Below are positions 6,711 to 14,699 of a stretch of 24,076 nt of DNA, one piece after another. Numbering within the stretch: the first letter of the stretch is position 1; each line of letters begins with the position of its first letter. The stretch is from JACCQS01 sp050999295 (GTDB lineage: Bacteria; Actinomycetota; Actinomycetes; Mycobacteriales; Geodermatophilaceae), in the NCBI GenBank assembly GCA_050999295.1, contig JBPCPI010000148.1:1-24076 (forward strand). Direction: 5' to 3'. A program made the translations under genes and the position numbers. A model generated the notes under the pieces. The model ran no database searches. It was not told where the DNA came from and worked only from the letters and a program-made list of their open reading frames with translations.

Positions 6711-7514
6711 ATGTCGTCGCGTCCGCCGACCGGTTCGATCCGGCAGTGGATAGAGCCGATGTCCGACGAGGCCGACCCGGGCGAAGACTTCATCGCGGTC
6801 GCCGTCGCCGCTGAAGCGCTCGCCGAAGCCGAACTGGCGGCGCAGGCCGCCCTCGCGACCCAAGCCGCCGTCATGGCCGCCGCGCGCACCGTCGCCGAGG
6901 CAGCGGCGAGGACGGCTCGAGATGTTGCCGCCGCGGTCGCCGCCAAAGCGGCGGTAGTCGCTGCGGCCGCAGCCGCCTCAGCGAGGGCACGGCGCACCGA
7001 GCTCAGGTTGACGCACGAGGTCCTGCATGACGGTCTCACCGGCCTGGCGGACAAGCGGCTTCTCGTGGACCGACTGACCCAGGCACTGGCCCGCGCGAAT
7101 CGAGCCGGAACGTTCGTTGCCGTGCTCTTCATCGACATCGACCACTTCAAGGCGGTCAACGACAGCTTCGGTCACGCTGCCGGAGATCGCGTTCTGGTCG
7201 GGGTCGCGAGGCGACTGGAGGCGTGCCTGCGCGACACCGACACGTGCGCTCGGGTCGGCGGAGACGAGTTCGTCGTCATATGCGAGGACTTCGCCGATCC
7301 GTCGGACGTCCCGCGCGCTGGGGGCGTGCTCAAGACCGCGTTGGCCGCGGGGGTGTCCGTCGGCGACGAGACCGTGCCCGTCCATGTGAGCATCGGCATC
7401 GCGATCAGTTCACCCGGGTCGCTGCCGCTGGATCTCCTCAACGCGGCGGATATCGCGATGTACCGGGCCAAGGAAGACCGGGGGGCTCACGCCCGCCTGA
7501 ACGCCGTCTCCTAG
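6711..7514 (+). CDS. diguanylate cyclase with Ala-rich helical N-terminus
   Basis: A GGDEF-domain protein that condenses two GTP into cyclic di-GMP. ATG 6711 is chosen because GTGGGAG stands eight bases before it; ATG 6693 is also in frame, and residue numbers here count from 6693. Residues ~33-105 are an alanine-dominated helix with charged residues at intervals (AEALAEAELAAQAALATQ) and no membrane segment, so probably a soluble coiled coil or dimerisation rod rather than a classical sensor. The catalytic domain follows: HDGLTGLADKRLL, FIDIDHFKAVNDSFGH with the metal-binding aspartates, and an intact GGDEF at 189-193. RDTD at 180-183 lies exactly five residues before it and matches the inhibitory product site. 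The domain ends in AADIAMYRAKEDRG. There is no EAL domain. Active enzyme expected; the input signal is unknown. Confidence 0.9.
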   Translation: MSSRPPTGSIRQWIEPMSDEADPGEDFIAVAVAAEALAEAELAAQAALATQAAVMAAARTVAEAAARTARDVAAAVAAKAAVVAAAAAASARARRTELRLTHEVLHDGLTGLADKRLLVDRLTQALARANRAGTFVAVLFIDIDHFKAVNDSFGHAAGDRVLVGVARRLEACLRDTDTCARVGGDEFVVICEDFADPSDVPRAGGVLKTALAAGVSVGDETVPVHVSIGIAISSPGSLPLDLLNAADIAMYRAKEDRGAHARLNAVS

Positions 7515-7565
7515 CCCGTCGTCGCCACGCGCTTGGAGCGCCAGCAGTCAACTGCGCTGACGGGC
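7514..7565. terminator. nested inverted repeats between convergent genes
   Basis: GCCCGTC (7514-7520) and GACGGGC (7559-7565) are perfect complements. Between them lie two perfect small hairpins, GCGCT-tgg-AGCGC (7529-7541) and GCAGT-ca-ACTGC (7544-7555). The position between the end of the diguanylate cyclase (+) and the propeller relic (-) suits a bidirectional terminator, though no T-run follows. Confidence 0.45.
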
Positions 7566-7612
7566 GAGTGAACGATGGGGCTGCTCGGACAGCTCCTCTC
7601 GTGCAGACGGAC

Positions 7613-8160
7613 CTAGGACCTGTGCAGGTAGATGTCGGAGCATTGGCCGGGAACGGTGAAGGACGGCCCGCTGACGAAGGCGCACGTGTTCGTGTCGCCG
7701 GCGACCAGGTTGGTGGCGATGCAGTCGAATGCGACCTGCTGACCGTCGGCGCTCAGAGCCGGGTTGAAGCTGTCGCCGCCGGCGGCTTGCTTTCCGGCGC
7801 TGGTCACGTGGACCCTCGTGGTGACGTCGAGCAACCGGTCGCGGACGAAGACATCGAAGATCCCGTTGGTGTCTCCCGGGACGAGCTGGAGTCGAACGAG
7901 CCGAACGCGACTTGGCCCCGTTGGCCTGGCGGCCGCTACTGCTGATGCTGACCCGCTCTAGCCCAGCGCCGGCCCGATCGCGCACAAACACGTCGTTCAG
8001 CAGGTTCGTGTCAGCCGGCACCAGATTCGTCGCCACCGAGTCGAATGCCACCACCGTGCCCCGCGCGCTCACCGCCGGCCGGCTTGACCGCTCGCATCAT
8101 TCGGCTCGCCCAGCGGGGAGATGCTGGTGTATTCGACTTGGTGGGCGGCCGCGCTCGGCG
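7613..8160 (-). pseudogene. PD40/TolB-like beta-propeller relic
   Basis: Pieces of the actinobacterial repeat SADGxxVAFDSxATNLVPGDTN-xxDVFVRDR occur in changing frames on the minus strand. From ~8140 one frame reads VEYTSISPLGEPNDASGQAG. The next reads ARGTVVAFDSVATNLVPADT and NDVFVRDRAGAGLERVSISS. Another reads QVAFGSFDSS, and a last one reads LVPGDTNGIFDVFVRDRLLD through IATNLVAGDTN to the TAG at 7613-7615. Junctions near 8080 and 7875 are explained by single-base losses; the one near 7910 looks like a deletion of part of a repeat. No start codon or signal peptide is present, and the preceding DNA runs directly into the end of the CorA-like gene, so the 5' part is lost. Intact relatives are secreted or periplasmic propellers of several hundred residues. 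A non-functional remnant. Confidence 0.8.
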
Positions 8161-8180
8161 TTCGTGGGATGGAACCATCG

Positions 8181-9152
8181 CTACAGCCAACCCTTTCTCT
8201 TGAAGGTGACGTAGAGGCTGCCGGACAGCGCCACGATCAGCACCGACGACGTGATGACACCTGACTCACGACTGAAGCCGGGATAGGGCAGGTTCTGGCC
8301 GTAGAAGCCGGTGATCGCCGTGGGAACGGCGATGATCGCCGCCCAGCTGGTCACCTTCTTGGTGATGACGTTGAGCCGGTTGCCTTGGATCGTGACGTTC
8401 GTCTCCAAGATGGTGGTGACGAGGTCACGAAGGCTTTCGGTCCACTCGGTGGCCCGCAGGACATGGTCGTACACGTCCTGGTAGTACTGCGTCATCTCTG
8501 CCGGCACCAGGCCGACGTCGCGCCGCATCATGGTGTTGACGACCTCCCGCATCGGCAGCACGACGCGGCGAAGCAGGACCAGGCTCTTGCGCAACTCGAA
8601 GCTGCGGCGCTGGACGTCCTTCTCATGCGGGCCGTCGTCGAACAACAGGTCCTCGAGCGTTTCGATCTCGTCGTCGAGGGACTCGACGGCATCGAAGTGC
8701 CCGTCGACGACGAAGTCGAGCAGACCGTGGACGAGCGCGCCGATGCCGTACTTGGTCAACTCCGGGTTCTCGTCCCACCGACGGAGCAACCCTTCGATCG
8801 GGAATGCGTCGTCCTTGCGAACCGTGACCAGCGCGGAGGGGGTGACGAACGCCGCGATCTCACCGGTGATCAACTCCCCGCTTTCCACGTCCAGGTGCAC
8901 CGCGTAGAGGGTCAGGAAACTGTGGCCGTCGTAACGGACGAATTTCGGCCGCTGCCGACCGCTGGTTGCATCCTCGACAGCGAGCGCGTGCAGACCCAGT
9001 TCGTCTGCAACAAGCTGCAGATCGGCCATGTCGGGAGCACACAGATCGACCCACACGACACCGGACTCATGGTCAAGGTGCTCGGATACGTCGTCCAACG
9101 AGAAGTCTTTATCTACGAGGACCCCCTTGCTGTAACAACGAGTTCGCGCCAT
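8181..9152 (-). CDS. corA: CorA-family divalent cation transporter, GQN variant
   Basis: A 323-residue CorA-type inner membrane channel for Mg2+ or a related divalent ion. The large cytoplasmic N-terminal domain is recognisable by WVDLCAPDMADLQLVADELG, HALAVEDATSGRQRPK and FLTLYAVHLDVESGE. A long charged helix (VQRRSFELRKSLVLLRRVV) leads to the first membrane helix, ending in YGQNLPYPG. A second helix (GVITSSVLIVALSGSLYV) and a basic tail KRKGW follow. The selectivity signature at the pore mouth is normally YGMN; here Met is replaced by Gln, which may alter selectivity. ATG 9152 is preferred over the far upstream start at 9230, because the extra 26 residues have no family similarity; the nearest Shine-Dalgarno-like stretch (AAGGGCGGGA) is rather distant. 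The propeller relic follows on the same strand. Confidence 0.88.
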   Translation of the reverse strand: MARTRCYSKGVLVDKDFSLDDVSEHLDHESGVVWVDLCAPDMADLQLVADELGLHALAVEDATSGRQRPKFVRYDGHSFLTLYAVHLDVESGELITGEIAAFVTPSALVTVRKDDAFPIEGLLRRWDENPELTKYGIGALVHGLLDFVVDGHFDAVESLDDEIETLEDLLFDDGPHEKDVQRRSFELRKSLVLLRRVVLPMREVVNTMMRRDVGLVPAEMTQYYQDVYDHVLRATEWTESLRDLVTTILETNVTIQGNRLNVITKKVTSWAAIIAVPTAITGFYGQNLPYPGFSRESGVITSSVLIVALSGSLYVTFKRKGWL

Positions 9153-9278
9153 CTGCTGAGTGTCCCGCCCTTGACAGCACTGCGCTTCGCCGCCTCGAAG
9201 CAGGCCAGGCCGATCAGCCAGGAACGACAACGCGCGAGCGTGCCGACCCTCGCGCCGCTGCCACCTGCCGGCCGCCAG

Positions 9279-9734
9279 TCACTCGTGGGCCGATCGTCGC
9301 GGTGCCGGTACGGCGGAGCCGTCGTGGGCGACTGCGTGAAACCGCCGGCCGCTGATCACGGTCGGCTCGATACGGACGACTTGCGGCTTGGGGGCGGCGT
9401 GCCAGGGAAAGAGCGGTAGTTGCAGGGTGTCGATCAACTCGTGCATCCGGACCACCTCCCGAGCCATGCCTTTCAGGACAACGCTCCAAGCCTCGCCGTT
9501 CGACAGATCGTAGGAGTCGACCTCGAAGGCGACCGGTCTCCCGATCGAGGCGTTCAGCTTCGTGCCTTCAGCCGTTCTGAATACGATGGATCCGTGGTCG
9601 ACCAGGAAGTTCACCGGAAAAATCTCCGGTTGCCCGTCGACCACCACACAGACCCGGCCCACGGCCTCCTCGCGTAGCAGTGCCCATGCTGCTGAGACGC
9701 TGAGTACCTCGGCTGTGCCCTGCTGATCGCTCAT
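9279..9734 (-). CDS. pyridoxamine 5'-phosphate oxidase-like flavin protein
   Basis: A 151-residue split-barrel protein of the PNPOx/flavin-reductase-like group. The fold is indicated by LREEAVGRVCVVVDGQPEIF, then PVNFLVDHGSIVFRTAEGTK (a typical FMN-contact strand pair), VAFEVDSYD and SVVLKGMAREV. The C-terminus WHAAPKPQVVRIEPTVISGR also fits the family. Members bind FMN or F420 and reduce small molecules; NimA-type and mycobacterial Rv3129-like proteins are relatives by memory. ATG 9734 (MSDQQGTAEVLS) is chosen because the extra residues from 9788 show no similarity and would overlap the neighbouring narK relic. A GGGAC/GTCCC inverted repeat lies 30 bases upstream. The neighbourhood of nar remnants and stress genes suggests a redox or hypoxia role (inference). 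Confidence 0.82.
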   Translation of the reverse strand: MSDQQGTAEVLSVSAAWALLREEAVGRVCVVVDGQPEIFPVNFLVDHGSIVFRTAEGTKLNASIGRPVAFEVDSYDLSNGEAWSVVLKGMAREVVRMHELIDTLQLPLFPWHAAPKPQVVRIEPTVISGRRFHAVAHDGSAVPAPRRSAHE

Positions 9735-9763
9735 GAACACAGCATCGCCGGGCATCCTGGTTG

Positions 9764-9783
9764 GGGACAGTGGCGAAGGTCCC
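9764..9783. promoter_or_regulatory. GGGAC/GTCCC inverted repeat upstream of the PNPOx-like gene
   Basis: GGGAC (9764-9768) and GTCCC (9779-9783) are perfect complements 10 bases apart, in the short space between the narK relic stop and the PNPOx-like gene. The half sites match those of DosR boxes, but the spacing is wider than the 4 bases of the mycobacterial consensus, so binding is uncertain. Confidence 0.3.
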
Positions 9784-9784
9784 G

Positions 9785-10674
9785 TCACCGGTAACCGCTA
9801 CTGCGGCGGACTACCGTCACGGTGAACACGCAGCTGGCAAAGGCAACCCCAGCGAGAAGGACGTAGCCGAGGCTGTAGTCCCCGGAACTGCCGTAGATGA
9901 CGCCCATCAGCAGCGGCGGGATGAACCCACCAAGGCCTCCCGCGGCACCGACGACACCGGTCACCGCGCCAACCTTGTCTGCCGGCGCCAACCGCGCGAC
10001 GAGCGCGAACGTGGCGCCAGAGGATGCGCCGACGGCCGCAGCGAGGCCGAGGAACGCGATGGTCGCCCATGGCATCAGGAGAGCCATCCGCCAACGGGGC
10101 GCATCACGACTGCCAGGATGACGAAGCCGGCGGTACGGGTCGCCGCGTCCGCCGGCGTGAGGTCGTAGGCGGCGTCTCGCACGAAGACGAGGGCCAGTAC
10201 GCCGTACAGCGCCAGCACGGCCGCCACGATGAGGAACGGCGTCTGGCGGCCGTACGCATCAGCCAGCCGCACTGTGGTGAATGCGCTGATGGCGGTACCG
10301 CCCATGCCGATGCCGAACAGGCCGAGTGCGAGGCCGCGGCGTCCCGGCGGGAACCAGGCGTTGACGAAAGGGACGCCGACCGCGAATGCGGTCCCGGCGA
10401 TGCCGAGGAAGAAACCGCCGAGGAGCAGTCGGGCGAAGGTGTCTCCGACGACGCCGACGTAGAGAACCGGCGCGATGGTGAGGAAGCTGACAGCCGGGAA
10501 CATGACTCGAGCGCCGAGCCGATCAGTCAGCGCGCCGACGGGGATGCGTCCTAGCGACCCGACGAGAACCGGCACCGCGACGAGCAGGGACTGCTGGGAA
10601 GGGGTCAGGTCGAGTTCGCCGCGGTAGGCCGCCGCGAGCGGGCTGATGAGCGCCCACGCCCAGAAATTGACAGG
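9785..10674 (-). pseudogene. narK: nitrate/nitrite transporter NarK relic, 5' truncated with two internal deletions
   Basis: Major-facilitator NarK-type sequence in pieces. From ~10671 the frame reads NFWAWALISPLAAAYRGELD and SLGRIPVGALTDRLGARVMF (the conserved loop 2-3 region), then AFAVGVPFVNAWFPPGRRG and GLALGLFGIGMGGTAISAF, the glycine-rich nitrate signature region. After FVRDA it jumps in frame to AYDLTPADAATRTAGFVILA, so roughly the block containing YLPTYL is missing. After RPVGGWLS it meets a TGA at 10075. The adjoining frame resumes at MALLMPWATIAFLGLAAAVG and runs through KVGAVTGVVGAAGGLGGFIP to 9785. The normal first helix and start are absent: the sequence before NFWAWA is unrelated and abuts narI. 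The protein would lack several of its 12 helices and cannot be a working transporter. Confidence 0.88.
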
Positions 10675-10679
10675 AACCC

Positions 10680-11104
10680 GCACCGTGGTCGGGATGGCCA
10701 TTCTCATCTATCGACGCCGTACGGTCGGGCCGGTCTTCTCGGCTACCACGAAGATGGACAAGGCGATGTACGTCGTCCTGGGCACCGTCATCGTGCTCGG
10801 CCTGGTAAACACGGTGATCGCGAACATCTTCGGCGACTACGACTACCGCGAGGGAGTGTCCGTGTGGTTCCGCGGCATCTTTGTCCTCGCACCACATCCG
10901 GAACTGATGGCGGAGGCGCCGCTCGGGTTCCAGTTGCACGGCCTCGCTGCATTCGGGTTGTTCGCGCTGTGGCCGTTCACCCGGCTGGTGCATGTCTTCA
11001 GTGCGCCGCTTGGATACCTCACTCGTCCGTACATCGTCTACCGGAGCCGCGACGACAAGCTCGGCAACCGCCCAGCAAGGCGCGGCTGGGACCGAGTCGG
11101 CTGA
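10680..11104 (+). pseudogene. narI: respiratory nitrate reductase gamma subunit relic, 5' truncated
   Basis: The C-terminal half of NarI, the membrane cytochrome b subunit that passes quinol electrons to NarGH. From ~10685 it reads GMAILIYRRRTVGPVFSATT, a membrane helix (MYVVLGTVIVLGLVNTVIAN), SVWFRGIFVLAPHPELM, and the last helix region FQLHGLAAFGLFALWPFTRL followed by VHVFSAPLGYLTRPYIVYRS. The two C-terminal haem-ligand histidines are kept (QLHG and RLVHVF). The first two or three helices with the other two haem ligands are missing. An ATG at 10646 is in frame, but that part is the antisense of narK, so the apparent N-terminus is a junction artefact. narG, narH and narJ are not in the window. 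A cupin gene follows 17 bases downstream. Confidence 0.87.
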
Positions 11105-11121
11105 GCAGGACAGGGAGCGAC

Positions 11122-11451
11122 ATGAATCACGTGAGTTTGGACGCCCTGGCGCGGGAGCAGTTGAAGCGAGCGGCGGTCTCGGGAAACGGCCGGAGTGCCG
11201 AGACGGTGGTCGGAGGGCACGAGAAAGTGTTGCGGCAGACCGTCATCGCGATGACCGAGGGGGCAGAGCTGGCCGAGCACGAGAGTCCGGGTGAGGCGAC
11301 ATTGACGGTGATCGTTGGCCGCGTGGAGCTGGTCGGTCAGGACGCATCGTGGCAGGGCCGCGCCGGAGACCTCCTCGTCATACCGGATCAGCGGCATAGC
11401 CTGCGCGCATTGGAGGACTCAGCGATACTGCTGACAGTCGCGAAGCGCTGA
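11122..11451 (+). CDS. small cupin-domain protein
   Basis: A 109-residue single-domain cupin starting at ATG 11122, with GGGAG four bases upstream. The barrel is visible as QTVIAMTEGAELAEHESPGE (first cupin motif region with H and E), then TLTVIVGRVELVG and GRAGDLLVIPDQRHSLRALE, where RHSLRALED is the second motif with a conserved His. It is a soluble protein, probably metal-binding, with no defined substrate. Its placement directly after narI matches a cupin that I recall next to nar operons in some actinobacteria, so it may have served redox or nitrogen-oxide sensing or detoxification (inference). It appears intact although the preceding nar gene is broken; its promoter may have been lost with the rest of the operon. 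Confidence 0.8.
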   Translation: MNHVSLDALAREQLKRAAVSGNGRSAETVVGGHEKVLRQTVIAMTEGAELAEHESPGEATLTVIVGRVELVGQDASWQGRAGDLLVIPDQRHSLRALEDSAILLTVAKR

Positions 11452-11473
11452 CGTCACGCCACGGCGAGCAGCT

Positions 11474-11494
11474 GTCAGGACCAAAGCCCCTGAC
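11474..11494 (+). terminator. possible terminator after the cupin gene
   Basis: GTCAGG (11474-11479) and CCTGAC (11489-11494) form a perfect 6-bp stem with a 9-base loop, 22 bases after the cupin stop. There is no T-run. Confidence 0.35.
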
Positions 11495-11563
11495 GGGCGG
11501 AGGCTGATGCGACCACTGTGGTGGCAAAAGGCCGTAGTCGGCCTCGCATCGGGAGCCCCTGTG

Positions 11564-14028
11564 ATGCGGTGTGGCAATGACGCGTTCGCTCGGATGGGGG
11601 TGGTGGCAGCGCTGGCGCTGTCCGTGTCCCTATCCGTGTCCGCCCCTTCGATCGCCGACGCCAACTCGACCCGGTCGGCCGGGCAGTCGACGATCGACGC
11701 GGACGCCGAGGCGCGGCAGGTGCGGCAGGCACAGTCCGGGCTGCCTCTTTCGTTCGAGGCGAATGACGGTCAGGCGTCCTCGGACGTCGACTTCCTGGCG
11801 CGCTCGGGGGACTCCACCCTGTACGTGACGCGCGAGGGCGCCATGCTCAGCCGCGGCGGAGCCTCGGATGCGCCGGTGGGCATGGACGCGGTCGGACCAC
11901 GTCGACTGCCGACATCGCCGCGGGTATGAATCCAATGCCGGGTCGCGTGAACTATCTCGCCGGGCCCGAGGCGGACTGGGTGATCGACGTCCCCACCTTC
12001 GGATCCGTCCGCTACGACGAGATCTACCGGGGGATCGATCTGATCTATCACGGTCAGAGCGGTCAGCTCGAGTACGACTTCGTGGTCGCTCCGGGTGCGG
12101 ATGCCTCGGACATCGGCGTGCGCTTCTCGGGCATCGACGGTATGACGCTGCAACCGAACGGAGATCTGTCGCTCACCTCCCGGGCCGGGGACATCCTGCA
12201 CCGGGCACCGATCGCGTACCAGGAGTCACCCGACGGACGGCAACTCGTGGACAGCGCCTACCGGCTTGACGGTGACCACGTCTCGTTCATCCTGGGCGGG
12301 TACGACGCGTCGCGCGAGCTCGTGATCGACCCCGTCTTCACCTACTCCACCTACCTCGGCGGTAAGGGGAACGACACGGCGTACGCCGTAGCCGTCGACG
12401 GCGCTGGCAACGCCTACGTCGGAGGGCGCACGGGCTCGGCCGACTTTCCGCTGAAGAATCCCTTCGAGACCCGCCTCAGTGAAGGCTTCGTGACGAAGCT
12501 GAACCCGAGCGGTACGGCACTCGTGTACTCGACGTACTTCGCCGGCATCGTCGAGGCGATCACCGTCGACGCCGGTGGCAACGCCTACGTGACCGGTCCC
12601 GCCGGTTTGCAGTTCCCGGTGACGCCCGGTGCCTTTCAGTCGACGCAGCAGGGGGGTTTCGACGCCTTTGTGACGAAGATCAATGCTCAAGGCAGTGGCC
12701 TGGTTTTTTCCACCTATCTGGGTGGAGACTTCGACGACTTCAGCACCGGCATCGCCGTCGACGGCGCAGGCAACACTTTCGTGACCGGCTGGACGAAGTG
12801 CCCTATCCCTGACGGCACCGCATGCGGCTTCCCGACGAAGAATGCCTTTCAGCCGCGCTTCGGAGGGGGTAACAACGACGCGTTCGTGACGAAGATGAAC
12901 GCGACCGGCACCGACGTCGTGTACTCGACATTTCTTGGTGGCGGCACGATCCTGAACACCACCGATGACTGGGGTCAGGACATCGCGATGGACGCAACCG
13001 GCGCCGCTACGGTCATGGGGTACACGTACAGCCAGGACTTCCCGGTGACGCCCGGGGCGTATGACACCCAGAGCGATGGCCTGGATCTGTTCGTGACCCG
13101 GTTCTCGCCCGACGGCAAGACCTTGCAGTACTCCACATTCCTCGGTGGTTCCGGTCACGAGGAGGGTTACGGCCTGGCTCTCGACGCAAACAGAAACGCG
13201 TACGTCACCGGCTTCACACTCTCCTACGACTTCCCCACTACCCCGGGCGCGTACAAGCGGCAGATGCAGACCGGGTGGGAGGTGTTCGTGACGAAGCTGA
13301 ACGTCTCCGGCTCCGCGCTGGTCTATTCGACCTACCTCGGCAGCGACAGCGCGTCCGACCTCGCCTGGGACCTGGCCGTGGACTCCGCCGGAAACGCCTA
13401 CGTCACCGGCGACACCAACGGCAGCGACTTCCCGGTGTTGAACGCGCCGCAGCCAGACAATGGCGGCGGGGAGGACGCATTCGTGACGGAGGTGAACGCC
13501 ACGGGATCAGCACTCGTCTACTCGACCTACCTCGGCGGCAATACAGGAGAGCGGGGGTACGGAATCGCCGTGGACACCACCGGCGCGGCCGTCGTCGTCG
13601 GCGGAACCAGCGCAGCCAACTTTCCGGTCACCCCCGGCGCATTCCAGCCGCAGAACGGCGACCCGAATCGCTTCGATCCCGATGACGGCTTCGTCACGAA
13701 AATTGCCGGTACGCCGCCTGGTACGTCGTGCACGATCAACGGGACGTCCGGCAACGACACCCTGCAAGGAACGCCGGGAGCCGATGTCATCTGCGGCTTG
13801 GGCGGCAACGACGTACTCATCGGTGGAGCCGGCAACGACGTATTGATCGGCGGGAACGGAAACGACACCCTCACCGGCGCGAAGGGCAACGACACCCTTC
13901 GAGGTGAGGCCGGCGCCGACACTCTCAAGGCAGGCGACCGGGTCTCAGGCAACGATTCGCTGGACGGCGGATCCGGAACGGACACCTGCCGCTCCGACCC
14001 GGGAGACCCGACGACCGGGTGCCCCTAG
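11564..14028 (+). pseudogene. secreted SBBP-repeat protein with RTX-like C-terminus, split by a frameshift
   Basis: The N-terminal part starts at ATG 11564 (GGGAG eight bases upstream) with a signal peptide (MGVVAALALSVSLSVSAPS), then LPLSFEANDGQASSDVDFLA, the usual start of SBBP proteins. The frame closes at 11929. Adding one base near 11898 joins it as VGPTSTADIAAGMNPMPGRV to the 700-residue frame that runs to TAG 14026-14028. That part has RVNYLAGPEADW and GIDLIYHGQSGQLEYDFVV, then seven SBBP beta-propeller-like repeats (YSTYLGG ... DGAGNAYVTG ... DFPVTPGAFQ ... AFVTKIN) to residue ~600. The C-terminus carries about five calcium-binding RTX nonapeptides (GGNDVLIGGAGNDVLIGG) and a Cys pair. 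Such proteins are exported and fold on calcium. The gene converges on the response-regulator gene, sharing the bases CTAG at their stops. Whether the indel is genuine is open. Confidence 0.85.
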
Positions 14029-14699
14029 TTCCGGCGCACGTCCGCGCCGTATACGGCGGCCTGGGTACGCCGCTGCATGCCGAGCTTGGCGAGCAGACCG
14101 GACACGTAGTTCTTGACCGTCTTCTCGGCGAGGAACAGCCGCTCACCGATTTCCCTGTTGGTCAGCCCGTCGCTGATCAGTCCCAACACCTCGCGTTCCC
14201 GATCGGTCAGGGACGCGAGCCGCTGATCTTGTGGCGCCCCCTCACGCAGCCTGGTCAGCAGCCGTCCGGTGACCGCCGGATCGAGCAGCGACTTTCCCGC
14301 CGCGACCTGACGGATCGCATCGACGAGGGAGCTCCCGCGGATCTCCTTGAGCAGGTAACCCGCGGCCCCGGCCATGACGGCGGCGAAGAGCGCGTCGTTG
14401 TCGTCGTACGACGTGAGCATGAGGCAGCGGATCTCAGGCGCGGCCGACCGGATGTCGCGGCAGACATCGATGCCGCTGCCGTCGGGCAACCGGATGTCGA
14501 GTACGGCGACGTGGGGCCGGGCAGCGGGAATGATCCGCAGGGCTTCGGCGGCGGTCCCGGCCTCGCCCACCACGGTGATGTCGGGTTCGGCGTCGACGAG
14601 GTCGCTGATGCCGCGACGGACGATCTCGTGATCGTCGAGCAGAAAAACTCGGATCTGCTCGGCGTCGCCGGCTGTCGTCACGTGAGCGGAATCGTCCAT
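14025..14699 (-). CDS. DosR/DevR-like NarL-family response regulator
   Basis: A 224-residue regulator. The receiver domain shows FLLDDHEIVRRGISDLVDAE with the acidic pair, AVLDIRLPDGSG with the phosphoacceptor Asp, LMLTSYDDNDA and YLLKEIRGSSL with the conserved Lys. A short linker leads to a LuxR-type helix-turn-helix: LTDREREVLGLISDGLTNRE, then LAEKTVKNYVSGLLAKLGMQ and RRTQAAVYGADV. The KNYVS..LAKLGM.RRTQAA pattern is very close to mycobacterial DosR as I recall it. ATG 14699 has GAAGGA about ten bases upstream and lies inside the end of the kinase gene. GTG 14681 overlaps the kinase TGA by four bases and is an equally plausible start giving 218 residues. Expected to activate hypoxia/dormancy genes when phosphorylated by the adjacent kinase. 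Confidence 0.9.
   Translation of the reverse strand: MDDSAHVTTAGDAEQIRVFLLDDHEIVRRGISDLVDAEPDITVVGEAGTAAEALRIIPAARPHVAVLDIRLPDGSGIDVCRDIRSAAPEIRCLMLTSYDDNDALFAAVMAGAAGYLLKEIRGSSLVDAIRQVAAGKSLLDPAVTGRLLTRLREGAPQDQRLASLTDREREVLGLISDGLTNREIGERLFLAEKTVKNYVSGLLAKLGMQRRTQAAVYGADVRRN

Noticed and set aside
10646..10684. True start of narI at ATG 10646
   Set aside because: The first codons are the antisense of narK NFWAWA codons, not NarI sequence; the ATG is a junction accident.
12226..13158. 310-residue minus-strand protein opposite the SBBP repeats
   Set aside because: Antisense shadow of the repeat-containing gene; no ribosome binding site or family similarity.
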